From: Yponomeuta sedellus
Taxonomy: Eukaryota; Arthropoda; Insecta; Lepidoptera; Yponomeutidae
Direction of reading: 5' to 3'
Length of the DNA stretch: 64,000 nucleotides
NCBI GenBank assembly: GCA_934045075.1
Contig: OW203732.1
Span: 3,327,501 to 3,391,500 of the forward strand
The position numbers and the translations under genes are program-made. Below are positions 39,468 to 49,929 of this stretch, one piece after another (the stretch's first letter is position 1; each line of letters opens with the position of its first letter). Under the pieces are notes generated by a model, which saw only the letters and a program-made list of their open reading frames with translations, searched no databases and had not been told where the DNA came from.

Positions 39468-42347
39468 TCATTCATCACGTTCACAATATTTCAAACATTC
39501 CTCTGCTACACTTGTAAGCCGGTCAGCAAACAGATCACACTCTGGTGCTGACTTCAAGAGGGCGTTGAGGGACGAGAGCGCACACACGAGTGGAGAGTGG
39601 GCGCGGGAGACTGTGCGCGCCGCGGGCACTGATAACAATGTGTGGCTACGGGCACGCAAGTAGTTGTCTGGTACGGATAGCCTACAGGCCCGTTGCGTAA
39701 GCTCAGAGCAGTCACCCTCTCCGCGGATCATACGGCAGACTGTCACAAGCTGCTCACAATTGCGGCGGACCTTGAGGGTATTAAACCCAAGCATGCCGCA
39801 AAGAAATTGAGTTGGGTACAGGAAAGGGTAGTACCCATATTTTCTCTTGTATAGGAAACGTAGGAACGCTTTTTGTATTTTTTCCAACATAAGAATGTAC
39901 TTTGCTTCGTGGGGATTCCAGACTATGGCCCCCGCTTCAATCTTGCTTCTTACCAGAGCTGTATACAGAAGTTCTATAGCTTTTGGGTTGTTAAACTCTT
40001 TAGCGTTGCGGAGAACAAAGCCTAACCGTTTCATACAGTCAGCGGCTGTGACTTGCATGTGCTCGTGAAATGTAAGTTTAGGGTCAAACAGAATGCCAAG
40101 GTCTTTCATCTCTTTCACTCGAACAATGACATCAGAGCCTAGCCTGTAAGTTGCCTGATAGGGGCAGGGGCCCCTCGAAAAGGTCATTACGTAGCACTTG
40201 TTGGTGTTAAAGTGAAGTTTGTTTTGGATGCTCCATTCGTAAACGGCGTCCAGATCTCTTTGCAAAAGTTCGCAGTCTGTCATGCTATCCACTTTTAGGA
40301 ACAGTTTTAGGTCATCAGCATAAAGTAGGCAGGATGTATGTCGCAGGACAGACTCTAGATCATTGACCATGATGGTAAACAATAATGGGCCGAGTATGGA
40401 ACTATGACTTATACCGGATCTTGTATGGAACGCGACCGAGTTAAAACAACCATGCTTCACATACTGCTGGCGGTCGCGAAGGTAGTCGGCAAACAAACTG
40501 AGAAGTTTTGGGGCAAATCCAATAGCGCAGAGCCTACCCAGAAGGACATCATTGTCCACTCGATCAAAAGCTTTTTTGAAGTCGAAGTAAGCCACATCAA
40601 CTTGGGAAGCTCTGTCCATGTGCACAGATATAGTGTCGACGAGGGTCAGGAGGTTTGTATTGGTTGACCGGCGCATACGGAACCCGTGTTGTGCATCAGA
40701 CATATACGGCCGCAGTTGCGGGCACAACCTATTATTTAAGACTGACTCGAATACCTTCGCAGGCGAGCACAGAATGGCGATAGGGCGATAATTCTCAACG
40801 CAGGTACGATTAGAAGTTTTTGGGATGGGACTTACTCGGGAGAGTTTCCACTGCGTTGGGTATTTGCCACTACTAAGTGCTAGGTTAAAAATGAAGCACA
40901 GTGCTGGTACCAAAACATCTGAACAAGCTTTTAGAACATACGGCGGTATACTATCTGGGCCTATTGAGCTACGAGGTCTCAGCTTACGGATGGCCAGCAG
41001 TACATCATCGTCTGTTAATTGTGTAATAGCAATGTAATTAGCTGTACGGTTGTTGTCAAGGCTATTAGTCTCATCCACGCTTAGAGCGGGAGTATTGGGC
41101 AAAAAGACGCTTGAAAAGAAATCCGCGAAGGCAGTGGCCGCTACTTCACCAGAACACTCTCTTCCCGCATATGTAACCTTACTTTCGAAGCCACCCTTTG
41201 ATTTCAAGTTATTAACGTGCTGCCAGAAGGACCGGGGGTTTGATTTTATGTTAGCTACTATAGTGTCCATGTATTCATTGTATCTAAGTGAGAGTGCGGC
41301 CTTTAGTTCCATTCTAAGAGTGCTAAACTGTCTATAGATCTCTATGTCCTTAGTAACTTTCCATTTACGATGTAGCATGGCTTTTTGTTTTATGGTGTAG
41401 ATTATGTCACCCGTGAACCAAACTGGGTATTTTCTTTGACTCATCTTAGACCTGACTTTTTTAGGGACGCCAACATCAAACACTTTGTATATCATATCGT
41501 TAAAGATCTCGACGGCGTCATTTACATCTTGACATTCATATAATAGGTCCCAGTTTGTTTGATTAATGAGCTGGTACACTAACTGATAGTCACCTTTAGA
41601 AAAGTTCCAATCACGGTGTGGGGTAATGTTACTTGGGTCTAACATACTAGAGCATTGCAAACCTCCCCTAAGGGGAATTTCGATGTCGAGAGGGGGGTGA
41701 TATTTATCCGCGTGGACAACCAGACCAACGTCCGCCGCGCGGACACTCACTCCACACAGACCCTCTGAGGCCAGCACCACGTCTAGTTTACCACCATGTT
41801 CATTCATTACCTCATTATTCTCTACGAGACCACAGACATTTATAAAATAGCCATAATAATTTAAAACATTTTGTGAGCAACTATTTAGATTCAAATCTCC
41901 CAAGATAACAATATTTTCACTTTTAAGTTGGGAATATTTATCCTCTAATAAACAAAACCAGTTCATATACACACTTTCTGGTGCTTTAGGGTGAATGTAC
42001 ACTGCACAAACCGTGAAGATTTTATTATTAATCGTAAATGATGCCCACAAGTCTTCACCTTGTTCTGTTTCAAGCTCTTGTCTACGACGAAGGGCAATAC
42101 CAGATCGCGCAGCTAGTAGCACTCCGCCGCATGTTTTAGGAGGATCGCGCCGCAATATTGTCCAGTCACCTTCAGTTAACTCTGCGTCAGTAATAGCAGG
42201 ACACAGATTGGTCTCCGTTACCGCAAGGATATCATGATCAATTAAAAGCAAGTTCCGGCGCCAGTAGCCTAACCTTGTCCGCAAACCTCTCACATTTTGA
42301 TAGACAATATTCAGGCTAGGGCACGGAACATTTGGTGCATTATGCAC
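39468..42347 (-). CDS. LINE ORF2: endonuclease and reverse transcriptase
   Basis: An open frame of 959 residues without interruption. The N-terminal apurinic-type endonuclease has N18 (YQNVRG), E45 (VTETN), Y117-x-H-P, D151/N153 (GDLNLN), LDVVLAS and DKYHPPL in place of the usual SDHxP. RT palm motifs are FDFKKAFD (about 588), GISHSSILGPLLF (about 645) and YADD (676-679). The C-terminus is an RRNCEQLVTVCRMI ... CLKYCERDE domain. The RT loop normally reads PQGS before LGP; here it is SHSS. No in-frame ATG is near the start (first codon GTG). ORF1 ends in a TAATG overlap here, so translation by termination-reinitiation or a lost base is likely. Confidence 0.92.
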   Translation of the reverse strand: MHNAPNVPCPSLNIVYQNVRGLRTRLGYWRRNLLLIDHDILAVTETNLCPAITDAELTEGDWTILRRDPPKTCGGVLLAARSGIALRRRQELETEQGEDLWASFTINNKIFTVCAVYIHPKAPESVYMNWFCLLEDKYSQLKSENIVILGDLNLNSCSQNVLNYYGYFINVCGLVENNEVMNEHGGKLDVVLASEGLCGVSVRAADVGLVVHADKYHPPLDIEIPLRGGLQCSSMLDPSNITPHRDWNFSKGDYQLVYQLINQTNWDLLYECQDVNDAVEIFNDMIYKVFDVGVPKKVRSKMSQRKYPVWFTGDIIYTIKQKAMLHRKWKVTKDIEIYRQFSTLRMELKAALSLRYNEYMDTIVANIKSNPRSFWQHVNNLKSKGGFESKVTYAGRECSGEVAATAFADFFSSVFLPNTPALSVDETNSLDNNRTANYIAITQLTDDDVLLAIRKLRPRSSIGPDSIPPYVLKACSDVLVPALCFIFNLALSSGKYPTQWKLSRVSPIPKTSNRTCVENYRPIAILCSPAKVFESVLNNRLCPQLRPYMSDAQHGFRMRRSTNTNLLTLVDTISVHMDRASQVDVAYFDFKKAFDRVDNDVLLGRLCAIGFAPKLLSLFADYLRDRQQYVKHGCFNSVAFHTRSGISHSSILGPLLFTIMVNDLESVLRHTSCLLYADDLKLFLKVDSMTDCELLQRDLDAVYEWSIQNKLHFNTNKCYVMTFSRGPCPYQATYRLGSDVIVRVKEMKDLGILFDPKLTFHEHMQVTAADCMKRLGFVLRNAKEFNNPKAIELLYTALVRSKIEAGAIVWNPHEAKYILMLEKIQKAFLRFLYKRKYGYYPFLYPTQFLCGMLGFNTLKVRRNCEQLVTVCRMIRGEGDCSELTQRACRLSVPDNYLRARSHTLLSVPAARTVSRAHSPLVCALSSLNALLKSAPECDLFADRLTSVAEECLKYCERDE

Positions 42348-42776
42348 GTTGTTGATAGGGAGGGCTGGTTTTCTGCCCTCGAAAGGGAATCCAGGCTTTC
42401 AATCTAGCGTTGTCCGGCCAGACATCTGCCATAAAACACTTATCATAATGTATCTCGGGGATTCCAATTTTATACGACTTGTAGTCACCTTTTGAGTTAA
42501 GTTCCTCCACCGTACACGTTCCGGTGGGACACAGCTCTTTCAGGTACGTTTGAACATCCTCTAGTCCTGAAACCATATTCCACAGATGCATGAACCTGCG
42601 TCTTTCAACTGCTTTTAACAGTGTAGAAGTGGAGCTGCCTGTGCAGCGAAGAGAAGCTGGGCGCTTGAGCCGTTTAGATTCCTGAGCATCCCCGCAGTTA
42701 TTCGGCACGGCAGCTACCTCGGTCTTTGTTACATCATTCGTTACAGTTGCAGTTCCTTTTTCGCCTGATGGGTAGT
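42340..42776 (-). CDS. LINE ORF1, 3' part in shifted frame
   Basis: From about 42776 the frame one base back from ORF1 is open: EKGTATVTNDVTKTEVAAVP, then NNCGDAQESKRLKRP and a C-terminal block ending PPYQQRA at 42340. It is basic and then mixed, with no further domain recognised. The shift point lies in a run of five A (gcgaaaaagg). Loss of one A from a run of six explains it; the heptamer is not a good -1 slippery site. Confidence 0.7.
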
Positions 42777-43496
42777 TAATGGCAAAGGTGACTTATAACC
42801 TGTGGTTTTAGTGCTACTTTCCTTTGAAGGAGATATTGCGGCAACGGTGGCGTATGTAGGTGTGTAATCTGCCGGATGGTCGGGGCTGCATGTGATGCCT
42901 GATTCCTTCTCCTTATGCTGCGGCACCCGAGCCTCCATCGTGGCCAATTGTACCGTGAGTGCTGACAGCTTAGTGTCATGCTGCGCCATTGCCAAGGTGA
43001 CCTGGCTCATGAGATCCTTCATAAGCACCATTTCGTGACAAATATTTCTCATCTCCGACATGATTTCCAGAAACTCTGCGCTCTGAAATTCCAGCTGACC
43101 AGTGGTGGGAACCTTATCTTTAAGCTCCTTTTTTTTTCTGATCGTTACATTTCCCGCCCGAATCTTAGACGCACCGACTGGCGTGTGACTATGGTCACCT
43201 CCCCTACGCAAACTACATTTGCATTGAGGACAAGCCCAATCCGCCTTCTCAACGGCAGTCAGTTTTGCAGCAGTAGCACATGCGGAATGAAAGCGATTCA
43301 AGCAGCCAGCCACCCTACAGCATAGTTCCTCCTCTCCGTGGTCAAATGGAGTATTACAGGCGTAGCAGAGCGCGGTATTAACCGCAGAGGCAGACATATC
43401 GAAAAGTGTCGTCGGTTCCGACATAGCGCAGCGCAATAACAAGCTAGGAATGCAATGACTCACTAGGTTCCGGTTGCGAGCAGCGAAGCGTGACAA
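42741..43496 (-). CDS. LINE ORF1 with PHD-type zinc finger, 5' part
   Basis: A frame of 251 codons. Residues 44-92 form a Cys4-His-Cys3 PHD finger: CYAC, ELCC/GC, H70-SAC, CPQC. It is followed by a basic stretch (TIRKKKELKDK) and a predicted coiled coil (EFLEIMSEMRNICHEM ... LSALTVQLATMEARV). Met34 is an alternative start just before the finger. PHD-bearing ORF1 proteins are known in several insect and vertebrate CR1/L2-like LINEs and may bind RNA or chromatin; the role here is not shown. Confidence 0.85.
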   Translation of the reverse strand: MSRFAARNRNLVSHCIPSLLLRCAMSEPTTLFDMSASAVNTALCYACNTPFDHGEEELCCRVAGCLNRFHSACATAAKLTAVEKADWACPQCKCSLRRGGDHSHTPVGASKIRAGNVTIRKKKELKDKVPTTGQLEFQSAEFLEIMSEMRNICHEMVLMKDLMSQVTLAMAQHDTKLSALTVQLATMEARVPQHKEKESGITCSPDHPADYTPTYATVAAISPSKESSTKTTGYKSPLPLTTHQAKKELQL

Positions 43497-43849
43497 GGAA
43501 ATATCGGTGTCCGACAGAGATGAAGCGAGGTGTTGCGGTCCGTCGTCGGCGGCTCGGCTCGTGGGTGGGGCGTGCGCAGGGTCGATAACCGCCGTCGAGC
43601 GGTTGAATGCCCGGCCGCGTAAACAGAGTTATTTTGTTGATAAGTAAATCACTGATGAAATCGCAACTTGCTTCGTTTCTCCTTCAGGACAACTCGGATG
43701 GGAAAAAACTTTGCACGAAACACTTGGTAGTTACTTAAGCTTTACAGGCGTATAATTTTTCTTTGTATCTGACGACTTTTAACCTAGTATATACAATAAT
43801 AAGCGGAGCGATTCCACAAACGATGTTCACCTGACGGGTGCGTAGAACG

Positions 43850-44690
43850 ACTATGTCGGACTCCCCGCCCTGAAAAGGGCGGTATATCGACTAAAACTCC
43901 TGGGGTGTTCCTCCGCACCGCAAAGGACGGGGCCACGGGGACGCTTACGCACATTTCCGCGACCCCGTCTGCGGGCGCCCTTTCGGGCACTCCTTCGGCG
44001 GCGCCCCTGCCCCATCGCATCGGACCGAACGAGGGGGCGAGGGAACGCCGCATCTCTTCGTTGGAGCGCATAGTGGCCAAGTGCGAACCCCTTGGCCACC
44101 ACACGCCCCAACGCGCCGCCCCCTCCATCCCATTGTTGTGTGGTCCAATGGGATTAGAGGAGGGCGGCGCACCTCCTCGTTGGGGCGCATGGGGGCCAAT
44201 GTCCTGTTGGCCCCCACACGCCCCACACGCGAGGCCCGTCACGTCGCCCACCAGCACTTCTCTGAAAGCAGAGAAGGAGGTGAGCGACCGCGCGGGCCCC
44301 CTCCGTGCCAGAAGGCACCCTCGGAACACGCAAGAGCGCCTTCCGGCCCGCCGTGATGGAGGCGGAGGGTCCCCCGACCCTCCGCGTCCCGGCGGCCACT
44401 CTGGTCCAACTGATACGAGGCGCGCGCGCTTCCGCGCAGCGGCGCCCCCCCCCAGTCGGTCCTTCATTCGGTTGGTCGCCTGGGTCCCGCTCCACAGAGT
44501 GAAACAGGGCCCACGCGACCCCTCCCGCCAGATTATTCGCCGTTAGCCAGTAAGATCCGACAAGAAGAAGTCACTGACCAACGCTCAGGGTGCACCGACC
44601 CCACCACTTGCCCCTCCATCTGGTTCATAGAATCAGATGGAACGGAAAGCGGAGGGGTACACGTGAAGGTTATCTGGCATCGCACCCCAA
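43850..44690. other. GC-rich block of unknown origin
   Basis: About 840 bp far richer in G+C than anything near it, with long overlapping frames on both strands (43784-44467 -, 43905-44546 +), as expected from composition alone. An ~80-bp motif occurs twice (44055-44135 and 44150-44235, each with cgttggRgcgcat ... ccacacgcccca) and each copy can form a hairpin (gggggccaa/ttggccccc). It could be the 5' region of an R1-like LINE. No coding domain was recognised. Confidence 0.5.
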
Positions 44691-44691
44691 G

Positions 44692-44812
44692 CTGTCTTAC
44701 AATCCTCCATCAACCCGGACTTGGGCCCGTAGTGGAGTATGGCCTAACCTTCCTGCTATGCAGGAAGATACCCGGTGCCCCAAAAGTGGGAACATACAAG
44801 GGTTGATATCGA
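44692..44812 (+). mobile_element. 5S-like SINE 3' fragment
   Basis: gtcttacaatcctccatcaac ... gggttgatatcgag. It closes the GC-rich block on the right. Confidence 0.75.
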
Positions 44813-45267
44813 GTACTTCGCGCGTTGAGTTTAAATGCGCCACTAGAATAGGAAGTATCGATGGAAGAGCCGTGGCGCTTATCTCCGAGGGTCTCCTACA
44901 AAGTGTTATCTTAAATGACTCAACACTTCTGGGCACAGAAGAACCGAGCACTCTAATGCTCGCTCTAGAGCGGAGTTCTCACGATCTTAGTTCACTCAGT
45001 CCGAGTGCCCCTAAGAACGCTGTAAACGCCCGTTTTTGGCGGAAATCGATTAAAGTCGTAGATTGTTGATCCTAGGCTCCAGATTGTAGGTCTTAATAAT
45101 AGTTATCACAGTTGTTAAGATTTCTCATGTTCACTTTTAGATAGAAACGTCCTATAAAAAAAGTAACGATTTTTATTCCATTGGTGGCGCTAGTCAGCGC
45201 CCTTAAGTGCCTTAAGGAATACGACCATAACTTAAGCTGGAGTCCAGGTGGAGAGCATTGTACATCT

Positions 45268-45756
45268 ACGCTAAGAGTGCGCCGGTGCTGTGAGCAGCCA
45301 GTAACAGTCTGTCGCATAATCCGGGGCGAATCCGACTGCCCTGAGCTCACACGCCAAGTCTGTAGACTTGCCGTGCCGGACAACTACGTGCGAGCTCGCA
45401 GACACGCCTTGCTGGCGGTGCCAGCGGCTCGTACGGTCGCCCGCAGTCAGTCTTCGCTCGTGCGCGCACTCTCCTTGATCAATTCCCTTCTGTCGTCAGC
45501 ACCAGGGTGTGATCTGTTTGCTGATAAGATGATGAATGTACTCGTAGCTGAAGAATGTCTGAAATACTGTGAACGAGACGAATGAAAGGATGTTCTAAAT
45601 TATGTGTAAACTGTATTGGATCTTAATTTTTATTGTATGTTATGTATTTTATGTCTAAATTATTAGTAACATAGTCGCTAATTGTAAAACGAAATAGTTA
45701 TATGTACTGTAATGTTCTACAATTTAAATAAATATATAATAATAATAATCTAACCC
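45268..45756 (+). mobile_element. PHD-type LINE, 5'-truncated second copy
   Basis: Encodes the C-terminal ~105 residues of ORF2 (LRVRRCCEQPVTVCRII, CRLAVPDNYVRARRH, CLKYCERDE, stop at 45585) and a 3' UTR ending in (ATA)n at 45750. Against 39468-42347 it shows many conservative changes and a few extra residues, so it is a different subfamily. Confidence 0.85.
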
Positions 45757-46600
45757 GGTCATAGAGGCCTCGATTCTCAGCATTGCGGGACTCATTGGAT
45801 AGAACGAATAGTATCTTCACCCTGTTTCTCTCGGTAACATATTTCTTACTAAAACGCGATTCTGAGGTGGCAGTTCAAATAGCGGAACTCACGAAGAAAG
45901 GGTAGGCGCGGAATCCGGAAGACGAGCAAGAAAAGAAAATAGACTAAAACGAAGACTGCGGAAAAAAACCCATTCGCTGCACCACAAACAAAAAAAAAAC
46001 CCCATCAACAATAATGACACAAGAAAGAAAGAGAAGGAAAAAAAAAGAACCATAACAATAAACATTAGATGTAAGAATTAGATTAGGAACGTGTGTGTAC
46101 GAAACCACCTGCACTAAAGATGTATTTGTAAGCAAACTGTACAAATGGAGTGTGGAGAGAAAGGGACAAAATAATATTCAAAACAGAAAAACAAACGGCA
46201 CGGACCCCGCATCTGTGGAACAAAGCTGTATTTATAAAAACATGTGTAGCTATGCTAAACTATGTGTAGCCAGACTTCTGTTGCGTTACATCTGTAGTAG
46301 TTATCTTAAACGGACATCGGGGAGCCGTGTCTGAACGCTTTTAGCTAAATAGTTTCTTCGATATACGTATTTGAGCCACACGTACTACTGAAGTCTCATT
46401 TAGATAATGCTAAGACGATCTGAGGCGCACTTGAGCGAAAGAAAAGAATCTTGGTATTATTTCATTGAGCTTATTTATTACAACGTAGAGTCATGCTCAC
46501 AATAAAGGCTTATATATCGGTCCAATATCGATCTACGATGTGTAAATTGTGTAGGTACAAAATAATGTCTCCCAGACGGGCTGTTGCGTCTAGGATTTGT
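45757..46600. other. No gene recognised
   Basis: Short open frames only; A-rich 45920-46080. Confidence 0.4.
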
Positions 46601-46609
46601 CAAAGATTA

Positions 46610-47062
46610 AGGCTAAGCGCGCACGGGTTACTTTTGTCACCGTGACTGTTTCATCACTCCGTAGATATGTATGGAGATGCGCGAAATGTCACCCAGTTGT
46701 CACGTCGTAACATACGCGCATCTCCATACATCGCACCCTCAGAACGAAAGAGGCCTAAGTCAAAAAATAGTGAAATTGAGTTACAATCATAGAGTCATAA
46801 AAAGGTATGCCGTGGACGGAAGATTCGCTATGCTCTTTTTTTATAATAAGTGCCTTTGTTTTACTATTCATCGGATAGAGCATACCTTTTTATGTCTCCC
46901 TATGATTGTTAGGTACTCAATTTTTTGAGAATTTTTTGAGTATTTAAACTATTTTTTGACTTAGGCCTCTTTCGTTCTGAGGGTGCGACATATCCACGGT
47001 CTTGATGAGAGTGACGAAACAGTCACGGTGACAGAAGTAACCCGTGCGCGCGTAGCCTTAGT
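46610..47062. mobile_element. MITE (CACGGGTTACTTTTGTCACC ends), copy 3, interrupted
   Basis: Left part 46610-46731 and right part 46988-47062 match the copies at 32442 and 32650. They are separated by another fold-back element inserted at tccatacat|atccacgg with acat duplicated. Confidence 0.85.
46732..46987. mobile_element. Fold-back MITE with 40-bp ends (CGCACCCTCAGAACG)
   Basis: 256 bp. The terminal 40 bp are perfectly inverted (cgcaccctcagaacgaaag, aggcctaagtcaaaaaatag). The interior is also a long imperfect hairpin (tcataaaaaggtatgc / gcatacctttttatg). It is flanked by acat at 46728-46731 and 46988-46991, a 4-bp duplication. The superfamily is not assigned. Confidence 0.9.
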
Positions 47063-47220
47063 GTGCACTAAAACATTCTTACCCTGACTTGCATGACTTT
47101 CTTGATCTTGACATAAATTGCAGTTACTTTGACAAAATTTGATTTGAAAGGTAACGCATGAAAATGTTGCAAGTCAGGCTTAAATTTTTGAGTTTAAACA
47201 GTATTTAACAAAATGATTTC

Positions 47221-47478
47221 CTTATACTATTTTTATTTTTAATGCACTAACCCGTGCTAAGGACAAATTCGGGGCTGTAAGTGATGCAATTTGCTTAAGC
47301 CAGATGTCGCTGCCTGTACGTAATACAGAGAATAGAGCAAAGAGGTTCGAAATTTCACTGATGCCGGTGAGACGCCCATTGGCTCAATTGGAAGAGCGCT
47401 GGCACGGATAGCCAGAGGTTGCGGGTTCGAATCCCGGCATGGGTGAAATATTTAGCCTCTAAATAGGTTTTTAAAATT
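47221..47478 (-). mobile_element. Internal-tRNA SINE with 5' inversion, full leader
   Basis: Minus strand: the tail (ttagcacgggttagtgcatt) is sense; the leader (ggggctgtaagtgatgcaat ... ) and tRNA-like part are inverted. Flanks ttccttat/ttcctat may be an eroded target duplication. Confidence 0.75.
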
Positions 47479-47507
47479 ACTTCCTATAGTTATTACCATT
47501 ACAAAAG

Positions 47508-47722
47508 AATTACAGTCTGTTAGCTTTTAGAATATACCTCGGGCTCTAGAGTAGGCGTTCGGTTTTTGCCGAAAGCACACGATTGTAATACTACTTCCTT
47601 CTCTGTATAAAACTTTTCTTCACTATTGTGAAAAGATACAAAATAAACATTATCTTAATGCAATACAATCGGTTTAGCCGATAGTAGCCGAAGTATATTC
47701 TAAAAGCTAACAGACTGTAATT
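47508..47722. mobile_element. Fold-back MITE
   Basis: Arms of 35 bp (aattacagtctgttagcttt ... / its complement ending at 47722) with one mismatch. The 145-bp centre is non-coding. Nothing is recognised from 47723 to 48080. Confidence 0.75.
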
Positions 47723-48084
47723 AAATAGTAAGTTTCGTATAAAATGAAATCTCCATTTTTTTTCTATTACAACCAAACTCGTTACCGCCAGACCGGCAAG
47801 GCATTCAATTTGCACCCTAAATCAATGTACCGGTGATGACCAAGCTTAATTGAACAGTCAGCAGCAATTATTGTTTGTTTACTTTTTCGCTGAAAAATAC
47901 TGACGTTATAAAAACCAGACAAAAGCGTAACGATCGAGCTGCGCTGTATAGAAAAGTCACCGAGGTTAATCGAATAAATTGCGATAAAAACCACGGCTTT
48001 GTTCGGAACAAATCAAACGTGGTTAAATATGAAACTGTAATAATAGTAACTGTTGTACATTTCGGCTCGGCAAACGTAGTGTAC

Positions 48085-48200
48085 GACGCCCTTCGACAGG
48101 TGGGATGACGATCTGCGAAAAACTGTCGGCAGATACTGTATGCGGCAAGCTAATGACAGGGCGCTATGGCGCTCATTAGGGGAGGGCTATGTCCAGCAGT
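48085..48200 (+). mobile_element. RTE-like LINE 3' end
   Basis: ggcaaacgtagtgtacgacg ... ggggagggctatgtccagcag, the coding end plus tail. It is cut short by the 5S-like SINE that follows. Confidence 0.65.
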
Positions 48201-48395
48201 GTAATGGCAGACGTTAAGCCATGTCAGAGCCCTTACGGGCGGCTTGAGAACTTCTGACAATAAAGGCCGCCACGGTCTTACAGTCCTCCACCAACCCGGA
48301 CTTAACCCCCGTGGTGGAGTATGGCCTAACCTTCTTGCGATGCAGAAACAGACCCGTGCCCCAGCAGTGGGGACATACACGGATCGATAGCGTAC
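48201..48395 (+). mobile_element. 5S-like SINE, 5'-truncated
   Basis: gtaatggcagacgttaagcc ... gggacatacacggatcgat. A further 5'-truncated copy is at 48727-48905 (+). Between and after them, to 49380, no gene was seen. Confidence 0.75.
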
Positions 48396-49389
48396 AAACA
48401 GTTCGACCAGCATTGCCATATTGTGACTTTTGTCACAAATTTCGATACGTTTGAACCCCTATTGTAACTTTTTGAATTACGTAAGTGTGAACGAATTTTA
48501 CTGCAGTCTGTTTCAGATAGGCTGTAACAGTTAGCAGTAAAATTCATTCAATTTGTATTTTTTTGCCATTTTCTTTTTCATTTTTCAAGTTCCCATTAAA
48601 TGTTACGACTCGAAAATGATTTACAGTAACTTTCAAGTGCGTGCATCTCAAGAAAAATATTTGGAAAGAAACTTTAGCACAAATTTTGTGACTGTTTAAT
48701 TTTGTGACTTGACGTGCGGGTTCGCTGTCATATAATGGCAGTCGTTAAGCCATGTCAGAGGCCTTATGGGGATAGATAACTTTTGAGTGTAAGGCCCGCC
48801 ACTGTCTTACAATCCTCCATCAACCCGGACGTGGCTCCCATGGTGGAGTATGGCCTTACCTTCCTGCGATACAGAAAGGGACTGGAGGCCCAGCAGTGGG
48901 GCTGGCTACACTGAGTTCGACAACATTTTATTTCACACAGTAAGTCCTCCAAGTTGCGTTGAACAAAGAGGACTCAGAGAAGTATGTTAACTTTCCGCTA
49001 AAGATGGATGTGAAAATAAACTAAAAAATAATTTTCCCAAAACTACTGAAGCTTAGGGTCACACCCATCTTTAGCCGTAACTGATTTTTGGCTCCATTTA
49101 TGCAAAACACAATACCTTAAAACACTTCCAAAGCGCTGAGTAAAATAGTGTGTGGCGGAGATTTTAGGAGGAAAAGACGTCACCACAGATTAAATTTAAA
49201 AAAAAAAAGATAAAAGATTTTTATTTGTCAAACATGCATATTAAAAGATGGTACATTTTATGTTGTGTCCTACATGCTTTGCCATTTTAGACATGCAATT
49301 TTTTTCGGCGAGAGAGCGCCTTGTAGGCATGGACTTGTCTTAAGTTTCCTGAGACACATTATTTACAATAATCTATAAAATTATACATA

Positions 49390-49790
49390 ATCATGTCAAA
49401 GAGAAAGAAAACGCTTCTAGAAGTGTTTAAGCGAAGTGTCTAAACGAAAACAGGTCAAATTTGCAATCTCTAAATACTCAAATTATTATGGATCTAGGCT
49501 AAGTAATTGTTTGGTACTTACAATTTACAAAAGCCTCCCAGAGGAATTATGTAATAAGCACCTCAGAAAAGCACAATTTAAAAATATGCTTAAGCGTTTT
49601 CTGTTAAGTAGTCTGTAGACATAAAATATTATTACTTATGGATAATTTTAGTTGTGTAGAAGACAATGTTCATTTAGTAAGATAAAAAGAACTGTTACCA
49701 AGAGCTTGCCGATAAACTGCATTAGCAGTTTGGCAAACTATTGATATTGTAATCTTGCATTGTTTACAGTGAATAAATATATAAATAAAT
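49390..49790 (+). mobile_element. Jockey/CR1-like LINE 3' end
   Basis: The short frame ending at 49618 (IYKSLPEELCNKH, then FKNMLKRFLL) is the family's C-terminal pattern (K-x-x-N-x-L-P ... F-K-x-x-L). The 3' UTR ends tgaataaatatataaataaat. Confidence 0.6.
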
Positions 49791-49832
49791 AAAATAAGCG
49801 GAATCGCGTTTTTATAAATAAACTTTCTTCTT

Positions 49833-49925
49833 CTGCCTTATATTAGTCCACTGCTGGACATAACCCTCCCCTAATAAGCGCCATAGCACAAGGTTGTGCC
49901 ATCATCATCATCACGCCCATAATCT
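49833..49925 (-). mobile_element. RTE-tailed SINE, 3' fragment
   Basis: Minus strand gatggcacaaccttgtgc, tattaggggagggttatgtcc, taatataaggcagaagaag. Confidence 0.65.
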
Positions 49926-49929
49926 ATAA

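Larger units (their letters stand above)
39255..43650 (-). mobile_element. PHD-finger LINE, nearly full length
   Basis: A non-LTR retrotransposon on the minus strand: GC-rich 5' leader (43497-43650), ORF1 (43496-42340, one frameshift), ORF2 (42347-39468), a 3' UTR of about 210 bp and an (AAT)n tail at 39258-39275. No target duplication could be found; the 5' limit is approximate. A diverged, truncated relative is at 45268-45756. Endonuclease and RT features place it in the Jockey/CR1 part of the non-LTR tree; the clade is not certain. Confidence 0.85.

Noticed and set aside
43784..44546. Overlapping 200-residue frames on both strands of the GC-rich block
   Set aside because: High G+C removes stop codons on both strands. 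Compositions are Pro/Arg/Gly-rich with no domain, so neither is called.
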